From NCBI RefSeq assembly GCF_024171785.1, contig NZ_JAMTCK010000014.1:1-64000 (forward strand): a stretch of DNA of 64,000 nt, written 5' to 3'. The notes under the pieces are model-generated. The model saw nothing but the letters and a program-made list of their open reading frames with translations, did not search any database and was not told where the DNA came from. Source of the DNA: Goodfellowiella coeruleoviolacea. Lineage in GTDB: Bacteria; Actinomycetota; Actinomycetes; Mycobacteriales; Pseudonocardiaceae. Positions 9,499 through 17,716 of this stretch are shown piece after piece (the stretch's first letter is position 1; every line of letters begins with the position of its first letter). The position numbers and the translations under genes are program-made.

Positions 9499-9511
9499 AG
9501 TCTCGGCCACT

Positions 9512-10402
9512 GTGGACGTACTGCGGGCCTGTCAGGCCTTTGTGCACGTGAGCGAGCGCGGCAGCTTCACCGGTGGCGCGGCGGCGGCGCGGATGCCGCA
9601 GTCGGTGGCCAGCCGCCGGATCGCCGCGCTGGAACAGCACTTCGGCGAGCGGTTGTTCGACCGGTCGTCGCGGCGGGCCACGCTCACCCCGTTCGGGCGC
9701 AGCATGCTGCCCTCGGCCAAACGGCTGGTGCGGCTGGCCGAGGACATGGAGCACGAGGCGGAACGGGCCAAGCTCAGCCCGCTCCGCCTCGCCGTGCCGG
9801 ACATCTGCGCCACCCACGACCTGGCCCGGCTGGCGGCCGTGGCGCGCCGGCACGACGTGTACCTCGACTTCCAGCCCGCCGGGCCGGCGGAGCGCGCCGA
9901 GCTGGTGCGGTCCTACGAGGTGCGGGCCGCGCTCACCGCGGTGCCCGCGACCGAGGCGGTCTGGTCGGTGCCGTTGGGGCTGGCGGCCGCCACGCCTCCC
10001 CGGGCGAGCGCGATCTCCCTGGAGTCGCTGCGGGTCGGCCGGGCTGACCGGGCGCGCTGGCGGCGGATCTGGGTGCAGCCCGAGGACGACGTGCCGCACG
10101 TCCGGGACCGGATCACCCGGGCCCGTGACGCGGTGGGGCTGCTGCCCGCCCAGGTCGCCGTGGCCACCGCGCTCACCACGGCCGCCGCCGAGGTGTTGAG
10201 TTCGACGGACCTGCTGCTCTGCTCGGCCAAGCAGGCCGAACAGCTGGCGCTGCACTGGCGGCCGGTCGGCGGGGTGGAGCTGGTTCGCGGCTTCGCCGTG
10301 TCGGCCAACTCCAGGGACGACGCCGAACGGGTTCGGACCCGGCTGTGGCCGGACATCGCCGACTGCCTGGGTGCCCAGCCCAGCTCGGTGGCGGCGCGAT
10401 GA
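9512..10402 (+). CDS. LysR-family regulator of the beta-lactamase (BlaA-like)
   Basis: A DNA-binding activator, predicted to switch the divergent beta-lactamase gene. The winged helix occupies residues about 1-60 ([34 protein letters not shown], quoted in parts: [11 protein letters not shown] and [14 protein letters not shown]). The remainder is the LysR effector domain, but it is Ala/Arg-rich and rather divergent. The GTG at 9512 gives the normal LysR N-terminus; a longer frame back to 9263 runs through the bla gene. The stop overlaps the start of the next gene by 4 bases, so the two are co-translated. In S. cacaoi the equivalent BlaA needs its downstream partner BlaB for induction. Confidence 0.8.
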   Translation: MDVLRACQAFVHVSERGSFTGGAAAARMPQSVASRRIAALEQHFGERLFDRSSRRATLTPFGRSMLPSAKRLVRLAEDMEHEAERAKLSPLRLAVPDICATHDLARLAAVARRHDVYLDFQPAGPAERAELVRSYEVRAALTAVPATEAVWSVPLGLAAATPPRASAISLESLRVGRADRARWRRIWVQPEDDVPHVRDRITRARDAVGLLPAQVAVATALTTAAAEVLSSTDLLLCSAKQAEQLALHWRPVGGVELVRGFAVSANSRDDAERVRTRLWPDIADCLGAQPSSVAAR

Positions 10403-11316
10403 GCGCGGTGCGGCTGGTCCGGGAGCTGCGCGAGGCGCTGCGCGCCGCCGGGCTGCGCGGCTCGTTCCTGGTGCGGGACCTGCACTCCGGCGACGAACTC
10501 GGCATCGAGCCGGACCTGGAGTTTCCGATCGCCTCGCTGGTGAAGGTGCCGCTCGCCATCGCCACGCTGGTCCGCATCGAGCGCGGCGAACTGGACGGGG
10601 CCAGACAGCTCGTGGTGCGGCCGGGCCGGGTCACCACGCCGGGGCCGGTCGGGTTGACCAGGTTCCGCCACCCGGCCCGGATCGCCGTTGACGACCTGCT
10701 CTACCTCAGCACCTCGATGAGCGACGGCGCGGCGGCGGACGCGCTGTTCGCGCTCACCCCGCCGGCCCAGGTGGGCGAGTGCCTGCGGGCGCTGGGACTG
10801 CACGGGATCGCCGTCCGCCACCTCATGCGCGATCTCGTCGAGACACCGGCGGAGAGCCTTGCCCCGGCTGACGTGCACCTCGCGCACGCCCTGGCCATCC
10901 AGGCCGGCACCGCCGGCCGCGGCCACCGGCTCCGCCAGCTCGACGTGAGCCGGGCGAACACCGGATCGGCGCGGGCGTTCATGGACCTGCTGCTGGCCCT
11001 GTGGACACCGTCCACAGTGCCTCGTCGGGTGGCCGAGCGGGTGCGGGAGCTGATGGCCGCCAACGTGGTCCGCCACCGGCTGGCCCCGGACTTCAGCTCG
11101 GACGCGACGCGGTGGTCGTCGAAGACCGGGACCCTGCTCAACCTCCGCCACGAGGTCGGTGTGGTGGAGCACGCGGACGGTCAGGTCATCGGGGTCGCCG
11201 CGCTCACCGAGTCGAGCGTGCCGGCCAGCAGTCAACCGGGAGCCGAGGCGGTCATGGCGCGGGTGGCGCGGCGGCTGCACGACCAGTTGCGGCTGCCCGG
11301 CCCGCTGCCCGGGTGA
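10399..11316 (+). CDS. Beta-lactamase-like penicillin-recognising protein (BlaB-like)
   Basis: The 305-residue protein has the serine beta-lactamase fold signature: SLVK (active Ser about 46), SDG (about 108, where enzymes have SDN) and KTGT (about 242). It has no signal peptide, so it is cytosolic, unlike the secreted beta-lactamase 1 kb away. Its ATG overlaps the stop of the LysR gene. In Streptomyces cacaoi the gene in this position, blaB, encodes a similar protein needed for beta-lactamase induction, so a regulatory rather than catalytic role is inferred. The Asn-to-Gly change in SDN fits that idea. Confidence 0.75.
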   Translation: MSAVRLVRELREALRAAGLRGSFLVRDLHSGDELGIEPDLEFPIASLVKVPLAIATLVRIERGELDGARQLVVRPGRVTTPGPVGLTRFRHPARIAVDDLLYLSTSMSDGAAADALFALTPPAQVGECLRALGLHGIAVRHLMRDLVETPAESLAPADVHLAHALAIQAGTAGRGHRLRQLDVSRANTGSARAFMDLLLALWTPSTVPRRVAERVRELMAANVVRHRLAPDFSSDATRWSSKTGTLLNLRHEVGVVEHADGQVIGVAALTESSVPASSQPGAEAVMARVARRLHDQLRLPGPLPG

Positions 11317-11393
11317 CCGCAGGACGCCTTTCCCGGTCGGGCGAGGGGATCCACCCGGGCGGTGGACACTCCACAGTGGACGGCGTGGGCCGG

Positions 11394-12806
11394 CTACAGC
11401 CGGGCCGGTGGCAGACCTCGGCTCCGCCACAGCGCGACCAGGTTGCTCACCAGCATGACCCCACCCAGGCCGGCGACCCACGCGCCGAGCTGGTGGATGC
11501 CGCCCACCGGCTCGTCCGGCCGCACCGCGTGCGCCACGATCACCGCGGACAGTGCCGCGCCCAGGTACTGCGCGGTGCGGTACATGCCGGTGGCGCTGCC
11601 CGCGTTGGCCTCGGGCACGCTGTGGTGCAGGATCATCTGGTTGCCCAGGTTGTTGAAGCCGTTGGGCACGCCCAGCAGCGCGCTCACCGCCGCCAGCAGC
11701 CACATCGGCGAGTGCGGGTCGACGAACAGCACGATCAGCGCCCCGGCCAGGGTCATCGCGCAGGTGCCGATCACCAGCAGCGCCCTGGGCGGCACGCGCC
11801 GGCCCAGCCGGGTGGCGATGACGGTGCCGAGCACCCCCACGGCGAACACCGGCACCATGAGCACGCCCGTGCCCATCGCGTCCAGGTCCCGTTCGGACTC
11901 CAGCCACTGCGGCAGGCCGTAGAAGACGCAGTAGAAGGACACGAAGGTGAGCACGGTGCGCCCGCAGGTCTGGGCGAACCCGGCGTGGCCGGCCAGCAGC
12001 CGGACGTCCACGAACGGGGTGGCCGCGCGCAGTTCCCGCACCACGAACAGCACGGCGACGGGCACGAACACCGCGAACAGCGTCCAGTTGGGCCGGTGTT
12101 GCAGCGACAGCAGGCCGAGCATCAGCAGCACCAGGCTGGCCACGAACAGCAGCGCGCCCAGCGGGTCGATCGAGCGCAGTGACGCGCGCAGCCCGACCCG
12201 CTGCCCCGGCTCGTCGGCGGGCACGCTGAACCAGACCCACAGCGCCGCGTTGAGCACCATGGGCAGGTTGATCCAGAAGATGCCCGGCCAGTCCCACAGC
12301 ACCACGACCACGCCGCCGACGAACGGGCCCAGCGCGGCCGAGGTCTGGCCGCACACCGCGATGATGCCCAGCGCGCCCACCGCGCTCTCGCCGCGCCTGG
12401 CCGCCTGCTGCCGGATGATCGCCATGGCCGACGGGAACTGCAGTGCCGTGCCGAGGCCGAGCACGACCCGGTCCACGACCAGCCACGCCACGTTCGGCAC
12501 GAACGGCCCGGCCAGTGCGGCGGCGAGCACGACGAGCAGGCCGACCAGGTAGACCCGGCGCGGCCCGAACAGGTCGGCCAGCCGGCCGCCGGTGGGCGCG
12601 CCCACGGCCGTGGCCACGTACAGGCCGCTGACCACCCACGGGATGCTCGCGGCGTCGCCGAACTGGACGGCGATGGGCACCAGGGCCACCGCGATCATGG
12701 CCGAGTTGAGCCCCTGCAACACGGTTCCCGAGCCGAGTGCCCAGCTCATCGCGGCCGGCAACGACCGGATCGGCTGGTCACCCGGTCGCGCCCGGGCGCT
12801 ACTCAC
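11394..12806 (-). CDS. MFS drug exporter, DHA2 (14-TM) family
   Basis: An integral membrane proton-driven exporter of about 470 residues. The early sequence WALGSGTVLQGLNSAMIAVALVPIA is helix 1, WVVSGLYVATAVGAPTGGRLAD with FGPRRVY is the helix 2-3 loop motif A, and GALGIIAVCGQTSAALGPFVGG is the DHA2 motif C region that marks drug exporters. It is shorter than many 14-TM members. The GTG at 12806 is used; a TTG at 12842 would extend it. It diverges from an IclR regulator gene, which probably controls it. Confidence 0.85.
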   Translation of the reverse strand: MSSARARPGDQPIRSLPAAMSWALGSGTVLQGLNSAMIAVALVPIAVQFGDAASIPWVVSGLYVATAVGAPTGGRLADLFGPRRVYLVGLLVVLAAALAGPFVPNVAWLVVDRVVLGLGTALQFPSAMAIIRQQAARRGESAVGALGIIAVCGQTSAALGPFVGGVVVVLWDWPGIFWINLPMVLNAALWVWFSVPADEPGQRVGLRASLRSIDPLGALLFVASLVLLMLGLLSLQHRPNWTLFAVFVPVAVLFVVRELRAATPFVDVRLLAGHAGFAQTCGRTVLTFVSFYCVFYGLPQWLESERDLDAMGTGVLMVPVFAVGVLGTVIATRLGRRVPPRALLVIGTCAMTLAGALIVLFVDPHSPMWLLAAVSALLGVPNGFNNLGNQMILHHSVPEANAGSATGMYRTAQYLGAALSAVIVAHAVRPDEPVGGIHQLGAWVAGLGGVMLVSNLVALWRSRGLPPARL

Positions 12807-12894
12807 CCGCGTTCCCGTACCCGCCCCGCTGCGCCATCCCAACCACCTCTCGTCAGCGACCGCCCCGGTTGTCGAATTCCACCCTACTCAGAAT

Positions 12895-13040
12895 CGTTCT
12901 CTCCAGTGGAACGAATGTGGGCCGGCACGCATCCGCACTCACCCGAGGCCCAGCCGTCGAGCAGGCACAACAGCTACGTCTCGGTGAATCATGACTTTCA
13001 CCCGTTCTGTCACCCGCGATCGCGTTCCGACGAGCGGAAC
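12895..13040. promoter_or_regulatory. Inverted repeats between MFS exporter and IclR genes
   Basis: CGTTC-N9-GAACG (12895-12913) and GTTCCG-N5-CGGAAC (13024-13040) both have perfect arms. They lie in the 294-base divergent intergenic region, about 80 bases from the exporter start and 60 bases from the IclR start. Sharing of the GTTC/GAAC core suggests one regulator binds both, most simply the adjacent IclR protein. Confidence 0.5.
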
Positions 13041-13100
13041 AACGCGTATGCTCGCCGGCGTTGCGTCGCGCGCCGTGGGGAGCGGGAGGAGAGGCCGTCG

Positions 13101-13892
13101 ATGTCCACACCAGACAGCACGCCCGCACCGGGGGTGTCCCTGTCCACCACCGAGCGGGTCGCCCAGGTGCTGCTGGCCTTCGCCGGCGACGAGCGCTGGC
13201 TCGGCGTGTCCGAACTCGCCCGCCGGCTCGGCCTGGGCAAGGCGGTGGTGCACCGCATCCTGCAGACCCTGGTGGAGACCGACCTGCTCGCCCACGACCA
13301 GACCACTCGCCGCTACCGCCTCGGCCCGGGCGCGCTGCGGCTGGGGCGGAACGCGATCCGCGACTCCGAACTGCGCGCGGCCGGCATGCCGGTGATCTCC
13401 CGGCTGGCCGCGCTGACCGGGGAGACCACCACGCTGTCCGCCCGCATCGGGCACAGCCGGTGCTACATCGGGCAGATCGAGAGCCTGCAGCCGATCCGCG
13501 TCACCATCGCGCTGGGCGAGTCCGTGCCGCTCACCATCGGCGCGAGCGGCCTGGCCATCCTGGCGTTCCTCAGCGAGGCCGACATCGACCTCGCGCTGCG
13601 CACCCCGATCCAGCCGGTCACCGACCGGACCGTGGTGGACCCGGTGGTCATCCGGGAGCGGCTGGCCGGCATCCGCAAGCGGGGGTGGTCGACCACCGAG
13701 TCGGAGCGGGTGCCGATGTCGAGCAGTGTGGCCGCGCCGATCTTCGACGCGCTCGGCGAGCCGGTGGGCGCGCTCAGCGTGGGTTCCGTGGCCAGCCGGG
13801 TGGACCAGGCCCGGCTGGCCGAGCTGGGCACGCTGGTGAGCGAGGCGGCGGCCGACGTGACCGACGCGCTGCGCCAGGCCAGGTCCGAGTGA
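13101..13892 (+). CDS. IclR-family transcriptional regulator
   Basis: A 263-residue DNA-binding protein. The winged helix (about 17-75) reads TERVAQVLLAFAG, LGVSELARRLGLGKAVVHRIL and YRLGPGALRLG. The effector domain contains the family blocks YIGQIESLQPIRV, SGLAILAFL and SSSVAAPIFDALGEPVGALSV. The ATG at 13101 follows GGAGGAG by 9 bases. It diverges from the MFS exporter and is likely to control it. The small-molecule effector is unknown. Confidence 0.9.
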   Translation: MSTPDSTPAPGVSLSTTERVAQVLLAFAGDERWLGVSELARRLGLGKAVVHRILQTLVETDLLAHDQTTRRYRLGPGALRLGRNAIRDSELRAAGMPVISRLAALTGETTTLSARIGHSRCYIGQIESLQPIRVTIALGESVPLTIGASGLAILAFLSEADIDLALRTPIQPVTDRTVVDPVVIRERLAGIRKRGWSTTESERVPMSSSVAAPIFDALGEPVGALSVGSVASRVDQARLAELGTLVSEAAADVTDALRQARSE

Positions 13893-14194
13893 GCCGGCCG
13901 GCGCCGGGCGGCGGCCAGAAGCGGACGGCGCACCAGCGGACAGCGCACCAGCGGACAGCGCACCAACGGCCGGCGGGGTCCGCTGTGGACGGTCGGGCGC
14001 GGTGACCGGCTGGTGCCGGCGCACCCGGCGGCGGCGCACCGCCTCGGCGGGTCAGCGACTCCCACCGCTGACCCGGTCGACTGAAGGCGACGGGTGGCGG
14101 CTGCGGATCGGACAGTTGGTCGCTTCCCCCGGGCCGCTTCCTCCGCGAGGGTGGACCGGTACGACGACGTAGTCGACAGCGACGGAGGCCACCC
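13893..14194. other. Intergenic region with a 15-bp tandem repeat
   Basis: No gene is supported here. Three tandem 15-base units (GCGGACRGCGCACCA) occupy 13921-13965; the second and third are identical and the first differs at one base. The ribosome binding site GGAGG of the universal stress protein gene is at the right end. The rest shows nothing I can identify. Confidence 0.7.
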
Positions 14195-15058
14195 GTGAGC
14201 AACCAGTCAGCGTCCCCCAAGCCGGTCGTGGTGAGCGTGTCCGCGGCGTCGGTCTCCCGGGACGCGGTCTGGTGGGCGGCGAGCTATGCCCACCGACACG
14301 AGACCGCGCTGCACCTGGTGCCCACCGCCGGCGGGGTGGGCGAGGACGTGGGTGAGCGGGTCCGCGAGCGGTTCCCGGACCTCGTGGTGACCCGGCACCA
14401 GGCCCGGCGGACCGTGGTCGAGGCACTGGCCGCGCAGTCCGAGGGCGCCCGGCTGGTCGTCGTCGGCCACCACCGGCAGGGCCCGCTGGCCGCCCGGCGC
14501 GACCAGTCCGTCACGGCCGCGCTCAGCGCGCTGGCGCGGTGCCCGGTCGTGGCGGTGCCCCCGGGCGCGGGTGGCCGCAGCACACGTCGGCCCGTGGTGG
14601 TGGGCGTGTCCGGGGACGCCCTCTCAGGAAGCGCCCTGTCGGGAAGCGCCCTCTCAGGAAGCGCGCTGTCGGGGAGTGCGCTGTCCGGGGAGGCGCGGAC
14701 CGCCGAGGTGTTGACCCTGGCGTTCGCCGAGGCCGACCGGCTCGGCGCCGAGGTGCGGGTGGTGTGCTGCGCGCTGCGCCGCCGGTCCGGTGACGGCCTG
14801 GCCGCCACCGCCGCCATCCACCACCTGGTCGCCACCGTGGCCGCGTGCTACCCGGGCGTTCCCGTGCGCACCCAGCTGCCCGACTGCTCGCCGGCCAGCG
14901 CGCTGGCCTGGCACGCCCGGTTCGGCTCGCTGATGGTGGTCAACGCCGGGGCCAGTGGCCTGCGCGGACTCGGCGCGGTGCGGCGGGCCCTGCTGCGCCA
15001 GCCCCTGGCGCCGGTCATGGTCATCGGCCCGCACGCGCTGGCCGCCGCGCCGCACTGA
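14195..15058 (+). CDS. Universal stress protein with two UspA-type domains
   Basis: A 287-residue cytosolic protein. The first domain (about 10-125) has VVVSVSAASVSRDAVWWAASYA and ends in the UspA nucleotide-binding pattern GHHRQGPLAARRDQSVTAALSALARCPVVAVP. The second (about 138-280) starts PVVVGVSGDALSGSA, but its beginning is interrupted by about four ALSGS pentapeptide repeats. The repeats are 15-base DNA units between about 14620 and 14695. It ends in a degenerate second domain. GTG at 14195 follows GGAGG. The repeat number may vary by slippage. Confidence 0.8.
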   Translation: MSNQSASPKPVVVSVSAASVSRDAVWWAASYAHRHETALHLVPTAGGVGEDVGERVRERFPDLVVTRHQARRTVVEALAAQSEGARLVVVGHHRQGPLAARRDQSVTAALSALARCPVVAVPPGAGGRSTRRPVVVGVSGDALSGSALSGSALSGSALSGSALSGEARTAEVLTLAFAEADRLGAEVRVVCCALRRRSGDGLAATAAIHHLVATVAACYPGVPVRTQLPDCSPASALAWHARFGSLMVVNAGASGLRGLGAVRRALLRQPLAPVMVIGPHALAAAPH

Positions 15059-15067
15059 GCGCGGGTC

Positions 15068-15091
15068 CCGGCGCCCGCCTGTCGGCGCCGG
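15068..15091. terminator. Hairpin between convergent USP and DeoR genes
   Basis: CCGGCGCC (15068-15075) pairs perfectly with GGCGCCGG (15084-15091) across an 8-base loop. It sits in the 38-base space between the two stop codons. It has no U tract; a bidirectional terminator is likely. Confidence 0.6.
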
Positions 15092-15096
15092 TCCCC

Positions 15097-15885
15097 TCAC
15101 ACCACCACGACGTGGGCGCCGGGTAGCGCGCGGAACGGTTCGAGCTGCGCGTCCGTGGCGGCCCCGTCGGTGACCAGGGTCCACGGCCGCTGCACCGGTG
15201 CCCACGCGGTGAACGGCGCCTGCCCGAGCTTGCTGTGGTCGGCCAGCACGAACACCTCACCGCCGCGCGCGATCATCAGTTCCTTGAGCCGGGTCTGCAG
15301 CAGGCTGGCCTCGCAGATGCCCAGTCGCGCGTCCAGCCCGTCGGCTCCGAGGAACACCCGGTCGGCGGTGAGCCGGGACAGGGTGAGTTCGGCCAGCGGG
15401 CCGACAAAGCCCTGGCTGATGTGGCGCAGCGTGCCGGCCAGCGCGACCACCTCGACGCCGTCGGCCTGGGCCAGCTCGGTGATGGCGGTCAGCCCGTTGG
15501 TGATCACCGTCAGGTCCACGCGCTCGGCCAGGTGGTGGGCGAGCCTGCCGGTCGTGGTGCCCGCGTCGAGGATCACCGTGTCGCCGTCGCGGACCTGGCC
15601 GGCGGCCCAGCGGGCGATGCGGTCCTTCTCCGGCACGGCCTGGCCGGACCGCTGCCCCAGGGACGCCTCGGCGACGTGGGCGGCGGGCATGGCGCCACCG
15701 TAGGTGCGGGCCAGCTTGCCCTGCTCGGTGAGCAGGGACAGGTCGCGGCGGATGGTGGACGGCGTGACGTTCAGCGAGCGGGCCAGCTGCTCGACGTGGG
15801 CGGTGCCGTTGGCGGTGACCAGCTGTTCGATCAGCGCTCGCCGCTCGTCGGCGCGCAACCGCTGGCCGGTCGACTCCGGGCTCAC
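15097..15885 (-). CDS. DeoR-family sugar-metabolism repressor
   Basis: A 262-residue repressor with an N-terminal winged helix (RRALIEQLVTANGTAHVEQLA, then VTPSTIRRDLSLL and TYGGA, the DeoR signature) and a sugar-phosphate-sensing domain of the DeoR/RpiA-like fold (ILDAGTTTGRLAHHL, TNGLTAITELA, FLGADGLDARLGICEA, LADHSKLGQ). The GTG at 15885 has GGGGAGGGGAA upstream. It diverges from the transporter/dehydrogenase operon at 16236, which it most likely controls. The inducer would be a phosphorylated sugar or sugar acid, by family analogy. Confidence 0.9.
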   Translation of the reverse strand: MSPESTGQRLRADERRALIEQLVTANGTAHVEQLARSLNVTPSTIRRDLSLLTEQGKLARTYGGAMPAAHVAEASLGQRSGQAVPEKDRIARWAAGQVRDGDTVILDAGTTTGRLAHHLAERVDLTVITNGLTAITELAQADGVEVVALAGTLRHISQGFVGPLAELTLSRLTADRVFLGADGLDARLGICEASLLQTRLKELMIARGGEVFVLADHSKLGQAPFTAWAPVQRPWTLVTDGAATDAQLEPFRALPGAHVVVV

Positions 15886-15927
15886 CTGGTTCCCCTCCCC
15901 CAGCCGCGCACCGACCACGTGACGCGA

Positions 15928-16047
15928 TGCGCGTTTCGCGCAGACCGAGCGCGGCTCCGACGGTGCTCGCGCAGCGCGAGCAGTCGTTACCGTACCGACT
16001 CTTGCATACAACACGCAAAGGTGCGACGGTGATGCGCACAATGCGCA
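15928..16047. promoter_or_regulatory. Candidate DeoR operators and promoter region
   Basis: Inverted repeats with a TGCGC core cluster here: TGCGCG-TTT-CGCGCA (15928-15942), TTGC-N9-GCAA (16002-16018) and TGCGCA-CAA-TGCGCA (16033-16047). The whole divergent gap is 350 bases (15886-16235) and no gene is supported in it. The spread of related sites suggests looping repression of both directions. Confidence 0.5.
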
Positions 16048-16235
16048 AGGTGCTGCCCAGCGTCGGGTGAAAGCAGGTGATGGTCGGATGGGTGTGCGCA
16101 CCACACCGCTCCCCCTCCGGCGGACCGGACGACCGCCGGTCGCGCCGCCACCCGTCCAGGCCGCCCCCGGGTGGCCGTCGACCCGGTGGCGCGCCGCGGC
16201 CCCGACCGCCTGGAAACCCGAGAGGAAGAGCGCCC

Positions 16236-17711
16236 GTGTCCCCGCCCCGTGAATCCCGTCCGGACACCGACCGCGCGGCCGCACCGCCGGCGAGCGCGCC
16301 ACCGGTGCCGGTCGGGCAGGCCGAACCCGACCCGTACGCGCTGCGCGCCGATGACGTGCGGGAACCACCCACCACGCTGCGCGCCTCGATCCGCTACCTC
16401 GGGCCGGGCATGGTGCTGTCCGCGGCCGTGGTGGGCTCCGGCGAGCTGATCACCACCACCGCCCTGGGCGCCAAGGCCGGGTTCGCCCTGCTGTGGCTGG
16501 TGGTGATCAGCACGCTGGTGAAGGTCTGGGTGCAGATGGAGCTGGCCCGGTGGACCATCCTCACCGGCAAGACCGCGTTGACCGGCTACAGCCAGGTCGG
16601 CCCGAGGATCGGCCGGATCGGCTGGATCAACGTGCTGTGGATCCTCATGGACGTGGCCAAGATGCTGCAGCGCGGCGGCATCATCGGCGGCACGGTCGCG
16701 GCGTTCAGCATCATGTTCCCGATCGTGGGCGAGCCGCTGGGCACGCCGTCCCTGGTCGTGTGGACCGTCCTGGTGGTCGCCAGCATCGTGCTGCTGCTGC
16801 GCACCGGCAGGTACGCCACCGTGGAGAAGGCCGCGTTCCTCACGGTCGTGGCGTTCACCCTGATCACGGTCCTGCTGGCGCTGGGCCTGCCGCTGACCGG
16901 GTTCGGCTACCGCGCCTCGGACCTGGCCTCCGGGTTCTCGTTCACCATCCCCGCCGGCACCATCGGCTTCGCCGTGGCCATGTTCGGCATCACCGGGGTG
17001 GGCTCCGACGAGATGACCACCTACACCTACTGGTGCCTGGAGAAGGGCTACGCCCGGTGGGCCGGCCCGGACGACGGCACCGAGGAGCGGGCCCGCCGCG
17101 CCGAGGGCTGGATCCGGGTGATGCGACTGGACGCGCTGGCGTCCTGGCTGGTGTGCACGCTGTGCACGCTGTCGTTCTACGTGATCGGCGCGTCCGTGCT
17201 GCACCCGCAGAACCTGGTGCCCCAGGGCAACCAGATGATCGTCACGCTGTCCCGGATCTACACGGACACGCTCGGCCCGTGGGCGCACTACCTGTTCCTG
17301 GTCGGGGCCATCGCGGTGCTGTACTCCACCATCATCGGCTCGGCCGCCAGCGTGCCCAGGCTGTGGACCAACACCCTCGGCCTGCTCGGGGTGGTCGACT
17401 GGGGCGACCTGCGGGCGCGGCAGCGGGTGATCCGCCTGCTGACCGTGGTGCTGCCGCCGCTGTGGGCGGTGTTCTACCTGTTCATCCAGTCGCCGGTGGT
17501 CATGGTGCAGATCGGCGGGGTGGCCAGCGGCGTGTTCCTGGTGGCCGTGGTGCTCGCGGTGTGGCGGCTGCGCGCCACCGAGATCGACCCGCGCTTCCGC
17601 GCCAACCGGTGGCTCACCGCCGCACTGGTGATCAGCAGCGCGGCCATCACCCTGCTGGGCGTGTACTCGGTGCTCGACGTGTTCGGGCTGGGCGTTGGAT
17701 CGGGGAGTTGA
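16236..17711 (+). CDS. Nramp-fold membrane transporter lacking the metal-binding motifs
   Basis: An integral membrane protein of 491 residues with about 11 helices. Overall sequence resembles Nramp-related transporters, but where true Nramp proteins have the metal ligands DPGN in helix 1 this one has GSGEL (VVGSGELITTT, about residue 70), and the helix 6 MPH-type motif is replaced by GITGVGSDEMTTYTYW. It is therefore unlikely to carry manganese or iron in the classical way. The first 50 residues are a Pro/Ala-rich cytosolic tail. GTG at 16236 follows GAGGAAG. It lies 5 bases upstream of a D-2-hydroxyacid dehydrogenase and divergent from a DeoR repressor, so an organic acid or sugar-acid substrate is inferred. 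Confidence 0.75.
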   Translation: MSPPRESRPDTDRAAAPPASAPPVPVGQAEPDPYALRADDVREPPTTLRASIRYLGPGMVLSAAVVGSGELITTTALGAKAGFALLWLVVISTLVKVWVQMELARWTILTGKTALTGYSQVGPRIGRIGWINVLWILMDVAKMLQRGGIIGGTVAAFSIMFPIVGEPLGTPSLVVWTVLVVASIVLLLRTGRYATVEKAAFLTVVAFTLITVLLALGLPLTGFGYRASDLASGFSFTIPAGTIGFAVAMFGITGVGSDEMTTYTYWCLEKGYARWAGPDDGTEERARRAEGWIRVMRLDALASWLVCTLCTLSFYVIGASVLHPQNLVPQGNQMIVTLSRIYTDTLGPWAHYLFLVGAIAVLYSTIIGSAASVPRLWTNTLGLLGVVDWGDLRARQRVIRLLTVVLPPLWAVFYLFIQSPVVMVQIGGVASGVFLVAVVLAVWRLRATEIDPRFRANRWLTAALVISSAAITLLGVYSVLDVFGLGVGSGS

Positions 17712-17716
17712 GTTCC

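Noticed and set aside
13921-13965. CRISPR-like array
   Set aside because: The units are 15 bases and directly adjacent, with no spacers and no cas genes nearby.
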